In this document: in pieces, positions 11,235-23,690 of the stretch
Layout of the letters: every line of letters starts with the position of its first letter
Position numbering within the stretch: the stretch's first letter is position 1
NCBI RefSeq assembly: GCF_009730915.1
Contig: NC_052478.1
Location: forward strand, 20,743,387 to 20,807,386
DNA from: Dioscorea cayenensis subsp. rotundata
Taxonomy: Eukaryota; Streptophyta; Magnoliopsida; Dioscoreales; Dioscoreaceae
Reading direction: 5' to 3'
DNA: 64,000 nt
Program-made: the position numbers and the translations under genes
The notes under the pieces: model-generated
The model's input: only the letters and a program-made list of their open reading frames with translations
Told to the model about the DNA's origin: nothing
Database searches by the model: none

Positions 11235-11744
11235 GTGGCTCCAACCCAAAACTCTATAACTAAAACTTAAGTATACAAAAATACAGTTTTTATAATGAAA
11301 GTCTTTTCAACCAGCAACTCTATTTTTAACTCTAAAATATAATATTATAAGAATATTCTTCCCATTTCATAATTTTATATATTCACAATTTATCCAGTGT
11401 TGTAGGTTTTTTTATTGCTGTCAATAATAATTTGTATGTTTTTATTTTATTGCTCACTTAATTTGTCCTAATTTTAATGTATTTATTTTTTTATAATTTT
11501 TTATTTTTTATTAATTAAAAAAATATAAACTTAAATAATAAATTATTAATTTGATTAAACTATGAAATTATAAGTATACATTTTATAATGATGTATATTT
11601 ATGTGGCTAAAAATAGATTAAAATTGTAAATTAATGGCTCAAATTTTATTAAACAACTATTTAATAGAAGAAAAAAAAACTCGTGGCACTCGGTTGAAGA
11701 TCAGAGCATCTCCAACCCATTTGGAGCTCGGTTAGAGATGGCCC
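11235..11744 (-). mobile_element. Second Harbinger-related element, opposite orientation
   Basis: 11235-11400 is a diverged reverse-complement copy of about 10800-10955. Shared blocks include CTCTATTTTTAACTCTAAAATA, AAAATACAG and AAGAATATTCTT. The right end GAGATGGCCC (to 11744) pairs with the CATCTCCAAC-type terminus. A second inward GCATCTCCAACCC lies at 11706-11718, so the right end may be composite. No coding sequence is present. Confidence 0.5.
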
Positions 11745-12599
11745 AATGAACCATGAAAAATAGTAAATAACTAATTTTGATATTTTTTTCAAGTGACAAA
11801 TAAAAAAATTATAAATATTAGGCATTGGGATCACATAATTAAACACTAAAAGCTAATAAATTGCTTAATTTTATTTTATTATGTTTTCCATCTGATTTTT
11901 GAATTTATTATTACTATTGATAAACCATGTTTAATATTTTTTAAGAAAAAAATGAAAAATGAAAATAAAATTTATCAAACAATCTAATTAAAATAAAAAA
12001 AAAAAAACCATTGTTTAAAATGTGTAAAGATAATGTAATAATATATATATAATATCATGGTAGTCAATTAAACAAATCACACAAATTCCAGCGGGTATTT
12101 CAAAACTCTCATATACAACCAAACAAAAGTGAAAAACTCGCTGTTAATCAGAATCCTATGATAATGATATTAATTTAGATTTAAATTCAAATTAAATTTT
12201 ATGATTTATAACTTTTATCATTAGAATCCCTTATTAATAAAGACCATCAATGGGAGAAAAAAAATGGGAGTATCACCGAGTTTCTTTAAACATATTGATT
12301 TTAATATAATATATGTATATATATATATATATTAAATAAAAAAATTACAAATTTATTAACAAAAATAGGAGTCAGAAAAACCGGAACAAAATAAAGAAAC
12401 AACACAATAAAACAACGACAACACAAACAAAAAGATCACTAACGGTCACCACCAAAAGTAATACACTAGATAAAAAAACCACAAAAAGCTAAAACAGCAG
12501 CATCTATAAATGTTGAACTTTAGTGATTTTTAATATTAATAACATCTAAAATAACAATAAACGTTTGAGATTATCCATTTTAAATAGCACACGGATACA
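11745..12599. other. AT-rich spacer
   Basis: Nothing coding is visible. A (TA)n run lies near 12307-12332. Confidence 0.5.
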
Positions 12600-12935
12600 T
12601 TAAAAAAAAAACTTACTTATTGCAGTTGATGTTTGGGTCGAAGGGAAAACCAAGATAAACATATGGCAAAGTCCAGGAAGACTAGCAATGGTGGTAGCAT
12701 TAGGCCCATAATCATCAATCAAAGAAATGGACTCGCCACTAATGTTTGCAAGATGAAGCAATCCACCACAACACTCTGAACTCACTGCCATTTCCGGTGG
12801 ACCATAAACTATGAAATTTTCACAGCTATACAGTAGAGAACTTATGACATCACAGTACATTGCCATGGTGTAATACAGGAAGAGAAGAGTTATGGTAATA
12901 GTAGGAATAATGTAAGTTTTTGAAGTGAAAGCCAT
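12600..12935 (-). CDS. Degenerate non-specific lipid transfer protein-like
   Basis: nsLTPs are small secreted proteins that bind lipid in a cavity held by four disulfides. This 111-residue frame has a hydrophobic N-terminal signal-like segment (PTITITLLFLYYTMA), then CDVISSLLYSC (C1-x9-C2, as in type 1 LTPs), ECCGG (C3C4), an N..TIASLPGLC segment equivalent to the conserved NAASLPGKC, and an FPSTxxxxAISK tail matching the end of LTPs. The CxC pair and the last cysteine are missing, so only five of the eight canonical cysteines remain and the fold should be unstable. It is either a pseudogene without stop codons or a divergent LTP-like protein. No intron is needed. Confidence 0.5.
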   Translation of the reverse strand: MAFTSKTYIIPTITITLLFLYYTMAMYCDVISSLLYSCENFIVYGPPEMAVSSECCGGLLHLANISGESISLIDDYGPNATTIASLPGLCHMFILVFPSTQTSTAISKFFF

Positions 12936-13245
12936 TGTTTGTTTTTCTAGATGGTGAAATGATTATGGATTGAATGAGGTTTTAACTTTAAAGAAGTGGG
13001 AGTCGTTGGCGTAAGCGTTTTGTTGGTGTGCCACATGTTGTGGGTTCTTCTTCATTGGGGATGAATGATTTGAAGTTTTTAAGCATCTATATCAAGGTGA
13101 TAAATATTAGTTTAAGTAATTGGTTTGTAATTTTATGAGAAAATTATAAAACTCTTTGAATATTTTTTTATCATATATTTTTTTCATTTAATTTATAGTC
13201 CATGTATTTTGAATTTTTTTTATATCCGGTCATGTTTAATTAATA

Positions 13246-13689
13246 CTCCCTCCGTTTCTTTTTAGTTGTCACATTTTAGAGCTTTTTTATGTTTTTTTTT
13301 TTACTTGTCATATTAGAAATTTTGTACAACATTAATTTTTTTTTAATTTTATCCTTTATTTAATGTATTGATATAATTTTCAATAATACCAGTCAACCAT
13401 TTTACTAATAGATGTTTTTAATTTTTCAATAGTAGAAACACATTTTCAATATTATTTTAAAATGTGCTTTGCATTTCCAACAAATAAATCATTTAATGCG
13501 AAGCATATTTATAAAACTACTCTAATGAGTAAGAAATGAAATATGGGTAGTTTTAATAGAGTTTTAAATAGGGGTAATTTTGAAAAATAAATAAAATTTT
13601 TTATAAAATTTAAATAACTAACTGACTTTAATCGATTTCTTAATCAGTGTGAATTAAGTAAAGTTGACAATTAAAAAAATCGGAGGGAG
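13246..13689. mobile_element. Stowaway-type (Tc1/Mariner) MITE
   Basis: The 444-bp element starts CTCCCTCCGTTTC and ends CGGAGGGAG, the hallmark terminal inverted repeat of Stowaway MITEs. It is flanked by TA on both sides (13244-13245 and 13690-13691). Subterminal AGTTGTCAC and GTTGACAATT also pair. It has no coding sequence. Confidence 0.88.
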
Positions 13690-14997
13690 TATTTTAATAG
13701 AATGCAAAAAGTACTCTGGCACTAGTTGGGGGGTTCATGTACAATAAAGATATTCTTGGTATCCGGGTCCCCATTAGAGCTCTCCTTCACAAGTGACGAT
13801 AATTCGAATCATGTGTAAATATATAGTAGTTGCATGCGTGTGGTCTCAGCGCCCATGTGTGCATAGGCCTTATTTTTATTTGCTCTATCGGGGCATGTCA
13901 AGCCTTTGTTTTTTTTTTTTAATCGTCTAAGTGCTCATTGCGGAAAAAAACTAGTTTCAAAGACCAACACTAGAATACTCTATCCTTCCACCCAAATCCA
14001 AATCATGTTTTAGTCTAGAAGTAACACAATTACTCAATCCAACATCAAACATAACATGGGAGCAAAGATTCTATTAGCAGCTACTTATCCTCGCAAAAAT
14101 CAAAACTTATATATATTAATGCCATAAATAAAAAATCCCATATATTTTATGATTTAAGTTAGGTAAAGGAATGCATCATTCTTGTCACTTCCCAATATTC
14201 TTTCAATTAAATTTCAAATTTTTTTATTTTACAATTCATTGGGTTTTTTGGTCGATTAGCCTTTTAATTTACCATTAATCGGTAAAATTTTTAATTTTAT
14301 TAATTAAATTATATACTTGAATGGTAGCATTTACCCAGACAATAACAATATCATTCCATATACATTTATAAATAATACATCAACACAAGTCCGCTCTCAA
14401 CTGTTAGATTTGAATATTATGATTTCACTAGAATGAAATAGTTCTTCTCATTATTTTATAAACAGTTACACAATAAAAAAAATGAGATAAACCATATTTA
14501 AATTTTAACCATTGAATCTTGATTGTAATAATGATATAACAAAATCCCACCGTTAAATTTTATTTGCATCCACCATTTGTCATATGGGGATACTCTTTGA
14601 ATGTTCACAAATCACGAGCCCCTCTTTATATATATATATATATATATATTTGCTCAAATTCTAAAAATAAAATATTTAAACGATGATAAAAGAAAATTAC
14701 AATATTTTAAAAGCAATTTTCCCATCAAAATCTGAGCCCGGCAATTAATAAATAAACACGCAAAACATTCGAATTTACCAGGAGAGTGCACACAAAAACA
14801 CATATTTACAGCAATGCCACTACAATTAGCCCGGCCCAGGCCCATGCCCAGGCCCACAACACCGTCATGTCAGCGGCCTTATAACTCCGATCCAGATCCC
14901 TTCTTCAATGGAGCTCACTCTCCTTCTCACGCTCACACTCTCTTCTTCTCTAAACCCTCGCCTCTAGATCCCAATCCAGGCGGCCGATCATCGCCCC
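13690..14997. other. AT-rich spacer with SINE-like piece and gene promoter
   Basis: A possible SINE-like piece (about 13720-13930) has a B-box-like ATTCGAATC (13802-13810) and a T-rich end. From about 14815 the base composition rises sharply in GC, which marks the promoter and leader of the QUA3-like gene beginning at 14998. Confidence 0.4.
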
Positions 14998-15828
14998 ATG
15001 GGCCATGTCAACCTCCCGCCGCCGCGCGCGTGGATGGTGCTTCACCTCGTTTCCATCGCCTTATTTGGCGCTGTGATCATCTTCTTCATCCTCTGATCCC
15101 CTCGCTCTGGCACGCTCTGATTCCTCCGATCCCCGCCAACGCGAGCGTGTTCTCTCCCTACTTGATTCCCCGCGTTCCCAGCGCTCCGCCGTTGGTCCTG
15201 TCATCCCTACTTGCCCTGTTGACGAGGTTGATTAGATGCCCTGTGAGGATCCTCGCCGGAACAGCCAGCTTAGCCGGGAGATGAACTTTTATAGGGAACG
15301 CCACTGCCCGGAGCCCGATGAGTTGCCGCTTTGTCTTGTGCCACCGCCGAATGGGAACAAGATTCCGGTGCCGTGGCCTGAGATCATCTCCAACTCACAA
15401 TCCCAAATCTCTATTCCAAATCTCAAATTTGTTACAAAAAAATTTTACTCCAATCACAAATTTTAAATTTTACTAAAAAAAATATTTTTATAATATTCTT
15501 TTCATATATTATTGTATTATTATTTAATAAAGATATTTGAAATTAATCATTTCAACAATAAATTAATTAAATATTAATTATAATTTATAAATAATTTATT
15601 AAAAAATATAACTTAAAAAATTGTACACTCATGTGTCTCCTATACCATCATATGTCTCTTGTACATTCACATATTTGTTTTTTTTTTTTTTAGGGGAAGA
15701 GCTCAGAGAGCTGATTTTATTAATAAAAAGTAAAAGTTACAATGAGTTCAATATTACAAGCAACCAAAGTGAAAACCAAAACAAAGCAACAAAGTAAATA
15801 CAACCAAGAAAAGAAAAAACAAAAGAGA

Positions 15829-18800
15829 TCAAAAAACAAAACCAGCCTTACGGAAGGCTAACATAACCCAGTGCGGCAAGTCTTGTCCCTGGAAGAACAG
15901 AGTCAGCATGTGCAAATTGATAGCAAAGGATGCTAGCTTGAATGCAGGGGAGGCCCAAAGCTTAAGAATAACATGCACACAAGGATGCCCCGCGGTATTC
16001 AAGAGAAGATTGATGCCGAGGATCCAAGTTTGAAGACTCCGGATAGAGATGTGGTTTGAAGAGAGCGATTTGGCAGCAGCAGGGGACGTGATGAAGAGAT
16101 GCCTGATCATGATCCCAGTGTCCACCATGGCTTGAAGAGCAAGGTTGATTGCCAATAAGTTTGGCTCCGCTTCGCTTATGGCATGAATAGGACAAGCACC
16201 TGCAACCAACCCAGAACAATTAGTGGAAACACAAAATAAACCAGCACCGCCTACCTCAGAAGCCTCACTCCAGAAGCTGGCAATGAATAGAAAAGGACCA
16301 TCATTCATAGTGAAATTATTAAGGAGCAACCGCCACCCAAACTGATCAGCATGAACAAGTGAAAAATCCCTAGCATGGGCAATAGCCCGAGAAATGATAA
16401 CCTGACTGGAAACAGAGTAATTCCAAAAAATTCTATCACAACGATTCTTCCAGATAAACCATGTTGTGGCGACGACAACAGCTTTAACATAGGTATTATT
16501 AGAAGCACAAATAAGCCACTCTCTAAAACGGAAGCCAGCAGGGAATGAAATAGCAACATTAAGCTTATCTTGGACAAGGCTCTAAACAAGCTGGGCCTTA
16601 CAACAAGTATAAAGCAAATGCTCAATGGATTCATAGGCCAGATTACACATGGCATACAGGCTGCGGGGACCCAAGTTGATAGCATATAAATATTCAGATG
16701 TGCTAACTCTACCCTTGAAAGAAAGCCATAAAAAATTTTGACATGAGGTGCCACAGTTAACCCCCAAAGCTTCTGCCAACCAACCCAGCTATCAGCCCCA
16801 ACCCGGGAACAATTCAAACACTGATAGACATTAGCCGAAATACTGCATTTCTGAGCATTATGAGACAAAACCCAATGATTGCAGTTAGTATCATCAATAA
16901 TGGCTAGAGTTGGGAGAAAATCATCCAAACAATTACCAAATAACAGAGCAAGCTTCTGAAAATCCCACGGTCCATTGTTACAGAAATCAGCAACATTCAA
17001 GGATACAAGGTCCAAAGACATATTGATGTATGTAGGCTTTAATGAGAAAGGAATTTCAGAACACCAAGGATGATGCAACAAAGAAGTTTGTTCTGGGTTA
17101 ACAGAGCTAACTCACATATTAGATTTTAATTTAGAAGCAGAATAACAGAGCCCCCTGTAAAACCAAGAACAGCCCGCCGGGATAGGGTCCCTCCAAACAT
17201 TAAACAAACCATATTTAACATGCAAAATGTTAACCCAGAAATAGTCATCATCATTGAGATACTTAAAGATATTTTTAGCCATAAGGGAATGTTTAGCAAG
17301 AACAAGGTTTCTGATTTCAAGACCCCCCTCAGGTTTAGGAATGGTGAGTTCATTCCAGGCAACAGCATGGATGCCCTTTCCATTGCTACTCTTGCTCCAA
17401 AAGAATCTCCTAACAATTCTATTAATCTCCATTAAGATAGAATCATAGATAGGATAAACTGAGAGATAGTAGATGGGAAGGGAAAACAAAGAAGAGTTAA
17501 TAAGAACAGCTTTACCAGCAGGGGAAAGCTTGGAATGCATCCATCTAGAGCAACGAGACTTAATATTATCAGTAAGAACATTAAAGGTTGCTTTAGCCAT
17601 ACGCTTAGGAGATATAAGGATCCCTAAATATTTAAAAGGAAAGGAGGCAGCCGAAAACCCAAGAATAGACTGAATTCTAGAGGCCATATGCTTATTAATC
17701 CAAGAAGGGAAATAGATAGCAGATTTAGAGGCATTAGGAAATTGACCAGAAACTCTACCAAAAAAATCCAAACAAAACTTGATAGACCTAGCAGCAGTTC
17801 TGGAGGCATGAGTAATGATCACAAGATCATCAACGAACATAAGATGATTAAAATTAATTCTAAGCCGATTATCGAACCCTGGAATCAGACCATTGGTAAG
17901 GACATAATTAAGCATGAAAGTAAAATTTTGGGCAACAAGAATAAAAAGATAGGACGAGATAGGATCTCCTTGGTGAATACCACGAGAGGAGCTAATCCAG
18001 GGGGTGTGACTGCCATTGATAAGAAAAGCAAAAAAGGCAGAAGTGAGGCAAGTTTTTATCCAAGAGATCCAAATAGAAGGGAAATTCATTTTGATGAGAG
18101 TAGCAAGAATTGCACTCCAGCTAATGGTGTCATAAGCTTTTTCCACATCTATCTTAATTAACATCCTAGGGGGGTTTTTACAATCATTTTCCAAGGTATG
18201 CACAACTTCCTGCAAGGCTATGATATTATCAAAGGGATAGCGACCCGAAACAAACCCAGCTTGTTCACGCTCGATGAGACTTGGGAGAACAAGCTTCAGG
18301 CGATTGGCCAGAATTTTAGAAATAACCTTCAGACAAACATTGCATAAGGAGATAGGACGATAGTCAGAAATGGAGCTAGGATTATCTTTCTTAGGGATAA
18401 GGGCTATAAAGGTTTTACCCCAAGAACTCGGCAAAGTAGAGTTAGTAAAGAAATGATTAATAGCAGCAAAAAGACTATCACCGATATCAGCCTAGAAAAA
18501 ATGATAAAACTTAGCAGTAAGCCCGTTAGGACCCGGACTCTTACCCAAAGGAAGATCAAAGACAGTCAATTGAACCTCCTCCCGAGAAACATTACTAATC
18601 AAAAAGTCACAATCAAGAGTCGACAGATGGGGGAGATCATTAGGAAGATCATTCAAAATACTAGAGAAAGAATCAATAGGAGAGCTCGACCAGAGATGAG
18701 AGTAAAAATTCATAAAAGCATTCTCAATACCAGTGCGATCGGAAATTAAAGTACCAGACATATCTCGTACCTGGGATATGGAATTAAAGTGCTTGCGAAT

Positions 18801-19921
18801 ACGAGTGACATTGTGAAAGAATTTGGAGTTATTGTCACATTTTTTGGTGACATATCACAAACCCAATTCAGATACGCACGCTGGGCCCATTTTTTGGTGT
18901 TTTGTCTCTTGAGAGAAGGGTATCTAGCATACATCTCCTCTAAATGAACCTGGGACTCTACATCAAGAGAGTCAGCCAACTCCAAAGTAGAAATAACATT
19001 CTCAATGCTACGAATGTCAGAATCAAGATTAGTTAGACCAGTTTTACACCAATTCAAAATATTAGAGTGGGAACGAGATAAAAGATGAGTAAATGAATGA
19101 AGAGGATTACCATTAGGAGAGAACTCCCAAGCTCTGCGGACTGCCAAATGACAACCAACATAATCCAGCCAGTAATTATTAAAACGAAATGGACTACGAG
19201 AATAACTATTAGCAAACCTAATAATAAGCAAAAGAGGAGCATGGTCAGAAAAAATCTTAGGAAGATGCTTAAGAGTATACGAATTACACTTCGAAGACCA
19301 ATCCAAATTAATCAATCCTCTATCAAGACGGGCCCAACGCCTAGCCGTCCCAGATTGCTTATTGCACCAAATAAACCTGGGACCAGAGAAATGCAAATCG
19401 AGGAGATTATTATTCTCAATAAAATCAACAAAGTGACGGGCCTTACGAGCATAATAGGAATAAGAACCACCCATATGCTCATCCCTATTACAAATGGCGT
19501 TAAAGTCACCAATAATAAGCCACGGAACCAACACAGGGGAGATCCTGGACAACTCATTCCACAAAGAACATTGAGTATGGAAATGAGAAGAATTATAAAT
19601 AACAGAAATAATACAATTACCCATATGATCCGAAGAGATAATGAGATGCAGAGCACGCCTAGAAATGGCAATTGGAGTAACCTTACAGAGAGATTTCTGC
19701 CAAGCGACCAGAATTCCACCTGAATACCCCTCTGCAAGGATTGCCGTCCAATCCCAAGAACTAGGAAGACGACGACAGAAGAGATTAACCCGGGTTTCAT
19801 CGGCTCTCATTTCCGAAAGACAAATCATGGATAACTTATGCTTTCGGATGAGTTTAGTAACTTGGTTAGAGGTATCCCTCGCAGAAATTCCCCTGTAATT
19901 CCAACAAATAGCTTTGAACAT
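15829..19921 (-). pseudogene. LINE ORF2: endonuclease, reverse transcriptase, RNase H
   Basis: ORF2 starts at MFKAICWNYRG with an AP-type endonuclease (CLSEMRADE, IGDFNAI and FSDHAPLL are the expected catalytic neighbourhoods; about 19921-19180). Reverse transcriptase follows (about 18434-17112; IALIPKK, SDYRPISLCN, a GIHQGDPISSYLF block, and FVDD in place of YADD). Then come a zf-RVT region (17081-16305) and an RNase H-like region (16329-15829). Breaks: a frameshift near 18830, an in-frame stop near 18492, a stop near 17112 and a frameshift near 16320. No single functional polyprotein can be made. Confidence 0.85.
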
Positions 19922-20079
19922 ACTCATAGACAAAAGAAAAGACCACGCAAAAATAAAGAGTGTAATCATAGAGAGATAGATTGCGCCTAGCATCTAAGAC
20001 CAATCAAACACTAAGCCCCATTCCCTGGGAGCTCAACCCTGCCCTTCTTGAGAGAAGGCATAGCAGCTTGCGAGCCTTT

Positions 20080-21757
20080 TCAAATCAGAGCATCCCGCCT
20101 CGCTTCCGATTGACACTGACTTAGGGTCATCAAGTCATCAGGCTCTTCACCGTCAGTCATCTCATCACTGCTCTCCTCCAAAGACTCTTCTGCATCATCA
20201 ACTTCAGCATCAGGAGGTTCTCCTCGAAGGGCTGTGGAAACGCGATCAATAATCATCGAATGAGAGGGGATAGAGTCATCCGTTCCCAGAGGAGAGTTCA
20301 AAGGAAAAGAAGCATGGGTTGTGAGTCCCAAGGGGAGTAGGTGAAACATGGGGCATAGGGTCGGACTGCTGGTCAGAGATAATGTCAGAAACCATATCCC
20401 GAGATGAGGCAGGTTTGGGGTCCGTAGGAAAAGCACTGCTGGGGTCCCCAGAAAAGAGAACGTTAGGGTCGTGAGAGAGAGAAGACATGCCACTGACAAG
20501 CGGAACATTCATATGCAGAGTAGAGTCTGCAGGAGAGGTTACCTCACCATTAAGAATCTCAGAACGAGGAGTACGTGAGACAAACAAGCTACCCTTACCC
20601 CTAGCTCTGAAGCCGCCACGTATACCCCCACTACCTGAGTCTCTGACATTGGTCCCATCAAGATGCTTCTCGGCTGCCTCGACTGCAGTCACGTGATTAG
20701 CACGTGGCCTATCACTGCGACCGCGCCCGCGACCACGCCGGTGAGCGACTAGCATCCAAGGGCCAAACTCCGACTCTGAGATAGGAACGGGAGGCTCCAT
20801 TGAGACATCATTCATTGAGGAATCCGGAATAGCATCGTCCGAGCCCATCGTCCGAGCAACAACACTTGTAATTGAGCCAGAACCTACCGCCGACCCCCGT
20901 TGAGAACGGAGGGGTGGAGTGGATCCGCTGTTTCCAGTTGCCGCCACTCCAGGACACGAGATGGACCCATGTCTGACCATCCCACAAGAGTAGCAGAACG
21001 TAGAAAGCCTCTCATACAAAACCAAAACAAAGACACGATGAGAACTATCGACAACTCAAAAGCCACGACACAGAGGTTTCGAAAGGTTGATTTCAATACA
21101 AACTCTCGCGAACTTGGACCGAGCTAACGAAATAGTAAAAGATCATCCACCTTTAGTAAAGGGCTAAGATGAGCGGTGAGCGACTCAAGAGTCTCACCAT
21201 CCCAAAAGTCTACAGGAAGGTTATGAAGTTGAACCCAGATGGCCGCCGTGTTGAGCTTGGCAAACACCGGCTCAAAAAACGGCTTCCAAGGAGAGAGCTG
21301 AAGTATGATGCCATTGATGGACCAAGGACCATCCTGAAGGAGCTTCTGCATGACCATATGAGATCCACAACGGATTAAGAGAAAGCCATTCGGGAGATCG
21401 GAAATTCAAACCTTGCCGATATCAGCCCATTTCCCATTTCGCCAGCAAGATCAGCTTCACTTGCTCAAAGGACGGGGGCTTGCCAAAGAACTTACCATAG
21501 AGAGCATTCTGAAACTTCATACAAGCTTTACCAAGAGCTTCATCATCCACCAGGACGAACTGCGAAGAAGACGCCTTGATTTTATCAAAAATCGCTGGAT
21601 TATGAAGGGGAGAGCTAGTAACAGTGCGAGTGGCTTGGGAAGCGATTTGAGCCCAAGACCTAGTCAACAGTTGCTTTGAATGGTCATCTATCTGCCCCCC
21701 GTTTGCCATGGCAAGGGGGGAAGGAGGTTGAAGAGAAAACACCGGAAAGGGAGACAC
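20080..21757 (-). pseudogene. LINE ORF1 (nucleic-acid-binding protein), broken
   Basis: The reading frame is spread over several segments. The N-terminal part (about 21757-21422) begins near MANGGQIDD, and a DUF4283-like middle follows (21357-21124, PWSINGIILQLSPWKPFFEP and WVQLHNLPVDFW). Next comes a CCHC zinc knuckle (CYSCGMVRHGSISC, near 20980) and a Ser/Gly/Asp-rich tail. Plant L1 ORF1 proteins bind the element RNA. Frame changes between these segments mean it is not translatable as one protein. Confidence 0.7.
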
Positions 21758-22466
21758 AGAGGAGAAAGAGAGCAGGAAGACGGAACCCCTTACTCTGTCA
21801 CCTGATAGTTTCTTGGTTTGTGAGGGTAAAAGTTACATTCACATATTTGTTGATGATAGTTATGGTTACACATTAAATTTCAACTATTCCTATTTTATAA
21901 ATTTATTATATATTAATAATTAACAATTTTATTTATTAATTAAATAATAATTATTATTGATTATTAATTAATTACACACAAATTAATATTATAAATAACT
22001 ACTTATAATTATATTAATGGATTAATAATTTTATATTTTTCATTACAATAATAAAAAAAATAAAAAAATAAAAAATAAAAAATATATTTAAAAAATAAGA
22101 AATAATGTGAGACCCCAAATTTGGGGTTGCACTGTTGCAAAACCCAAATTTGGATAAGATTTGGGCGTGGGTTGGAGTACTCTACACCCAAATCCCACCT
22201 CAAATTTGGGATTTGGGTGTTGGGTTGGAAATGCCCTGAGAGTCTACATAAGGTTCTTTATCTTTGTCGTTAATTAAGCTTAACAGTTAATTAATTTATG
22301 CCCTTAATTAACGTATTTTATTTTATGGAATGTCTGGGAGTCATGTGCGACCATTGATTTGATATATATATTTGTTTTTTTGAGCAAGTTGATTGCGGAG
22401 CATTTCGTTGTTTGTGCACAAAAAAACCAAAATTTGTGTCCAGGTCACTAAGAAAAACATCCAAGA

Positions 22467-23653
22467 GAGACAAAACTATGCCTAGTGTACACTACACATA
22501 AATTTACATATTTTATAAAAAAAAATGCTAAAATATATATTAGATAAGTGCATGCTAGTAGCTCAGATTTTGCAATTTTAGTAATGTGTTGGATGTTTTG
22601 TATGAGGGACTAGTTTCCCTCCATTTTCTTTTCCTGGTACCTGTTTGAATGTTTAGGAGAGACAAAACTTTACCTAGTGTACGCCCTAAACCTTAAAAAT
22701 TTACATATTAAAAAATAAAAAAGGAAATATGCTGCTATGTTAGATATAGTGCACACCAGTAGGCGTTCAGATGGTGTCGGATACGGATGGCAATGGGTAG
22801 GGTATGGGCAGGGTACGCCAAAACCCTTACCCGTACCCGTAACCCCTACCCCATACCCGTACCCTTACCCGTACCCTTCAGGGTAAAAAAAATCATACCC
22901 TTACCCTTACCCGCAGGGTACCCGTAACCCCTACTCCATACCCGTACCCTTACCCGTACCCTTCAGGGTAAAAAAAATCATACCCTTACCCTTACCCGCA
23001 GGGTATGGGTATACCCGCAGGGTACCCGCTTACCCGTTGTTCAAATTATCGAATTAAATTTAAATAATAATAAAAATAAATTAATTATACATTATATTAC
23101 AATCTTTAAACACATGTCCATAAATTCAAAGTTACAAGTTGATATATATTTGTTTATCTTAAATTATATAATCACATAAAAATGACGTCTATTTAGGACT
23201 CAATGGTAACCTCTATCTTTTGTTTTATTCATGTTTAACCATCTTGGTTTTTGTTTAAAATTGTTTCATATATCTATTACTTATATTGTATATAGCTTCA
23301 AATTTTATAAATATCTAGTAAGATTTTCAATATAAAAAAACATTATAAGTAATTCTCATAAGTTATATCCAATTGATTTTTTATTAGTATCTTATTTTTC
23401 ATGATGTTCTTATAATTTATAGAATAAATTATTATAACATTATTTTTTATATTTGTTTATTTTTTAATTTAATTATGATTCTTAATATATATATCTAAAA
23501 TTCAATTTTGATAATATTATCAAATATAAATATAGAAATTAAATAAAATTTAAAATAATATATTAAGAGAAAATTTGAAGTATTATTTTCAAATTAATCA
23601 CCATGAAAATAGATATTGAGTAAATTGTGAGTAAATGTTTAGTTTAATAAAAA

Positions 23654-23690
<37 letters not shown>

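Larger units (their letters stand above)
15680..21833 (-). mobile_element. Near full-length L1-type LINE with RNase H domain
   Basis: A non-LTR retrotransposon on the minus strand. An 18-bp direct repeat (TACATTCACATATTTGTT at 15662-15679 and 21834-21851) is its target duplication. The poly(A) tail reads as a T run at 15680-15691. It spans ORF1 and ORF2 and is about 6.15 kb. The perfect target duplication and long readable frames indicate a fairly young insertion, although both ORFs are broken. Confidence 0.92.
15382..22236. mobile_element. Harbinger-like element inside QUA3-like exon 1 (split by a LINE)
   Basis: The left end GATCATCTCCAAC and the right end GTTGGAAATGCCC are imperfect inverted termini. 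Both continue into matching CCCAAATC/GATTTGGG subterminal sequence. TGA is duplicated on either side (15379-15381 and 22237-22239). Removing the element restores the coding order CCT GAG AGT CTA, matching the conserved WPESLHK of QUA3-like proteins, so the boundaries are firm. Without the LINE the element is about 0.68 kb and non-coding. Confidence 0.8.

Noticed and set aside
14814..15284. 156-codon Pro/Ser-rich open frame on the plus strand
   Set aside because: It overlaps the QUA3-like exon 1 in another frame. The conserved PCEDPRRNSQLSREM reading lies in a different frame, so this is a shadow.
17473..19898. Several plus-strand frames of 66-208 codons
   Set aside because: Antisense shadows of the LINE ORF2, which is well supported on the minus strand.
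22836..23005. Possible CRISPR-like array of regular repeats
   Set aside because: Only two 85-bp tandem copies in a eukaryotic transposon end, with no spacers.
22800..23040. Telomere-like (TACCC)n sequence
   Set aside because: The units are TACCC/TACCCG rather than true telomere repeats, and they lie inside a bounded hAT element with an 8-bp duplication, so this is not an interstitial telomere.
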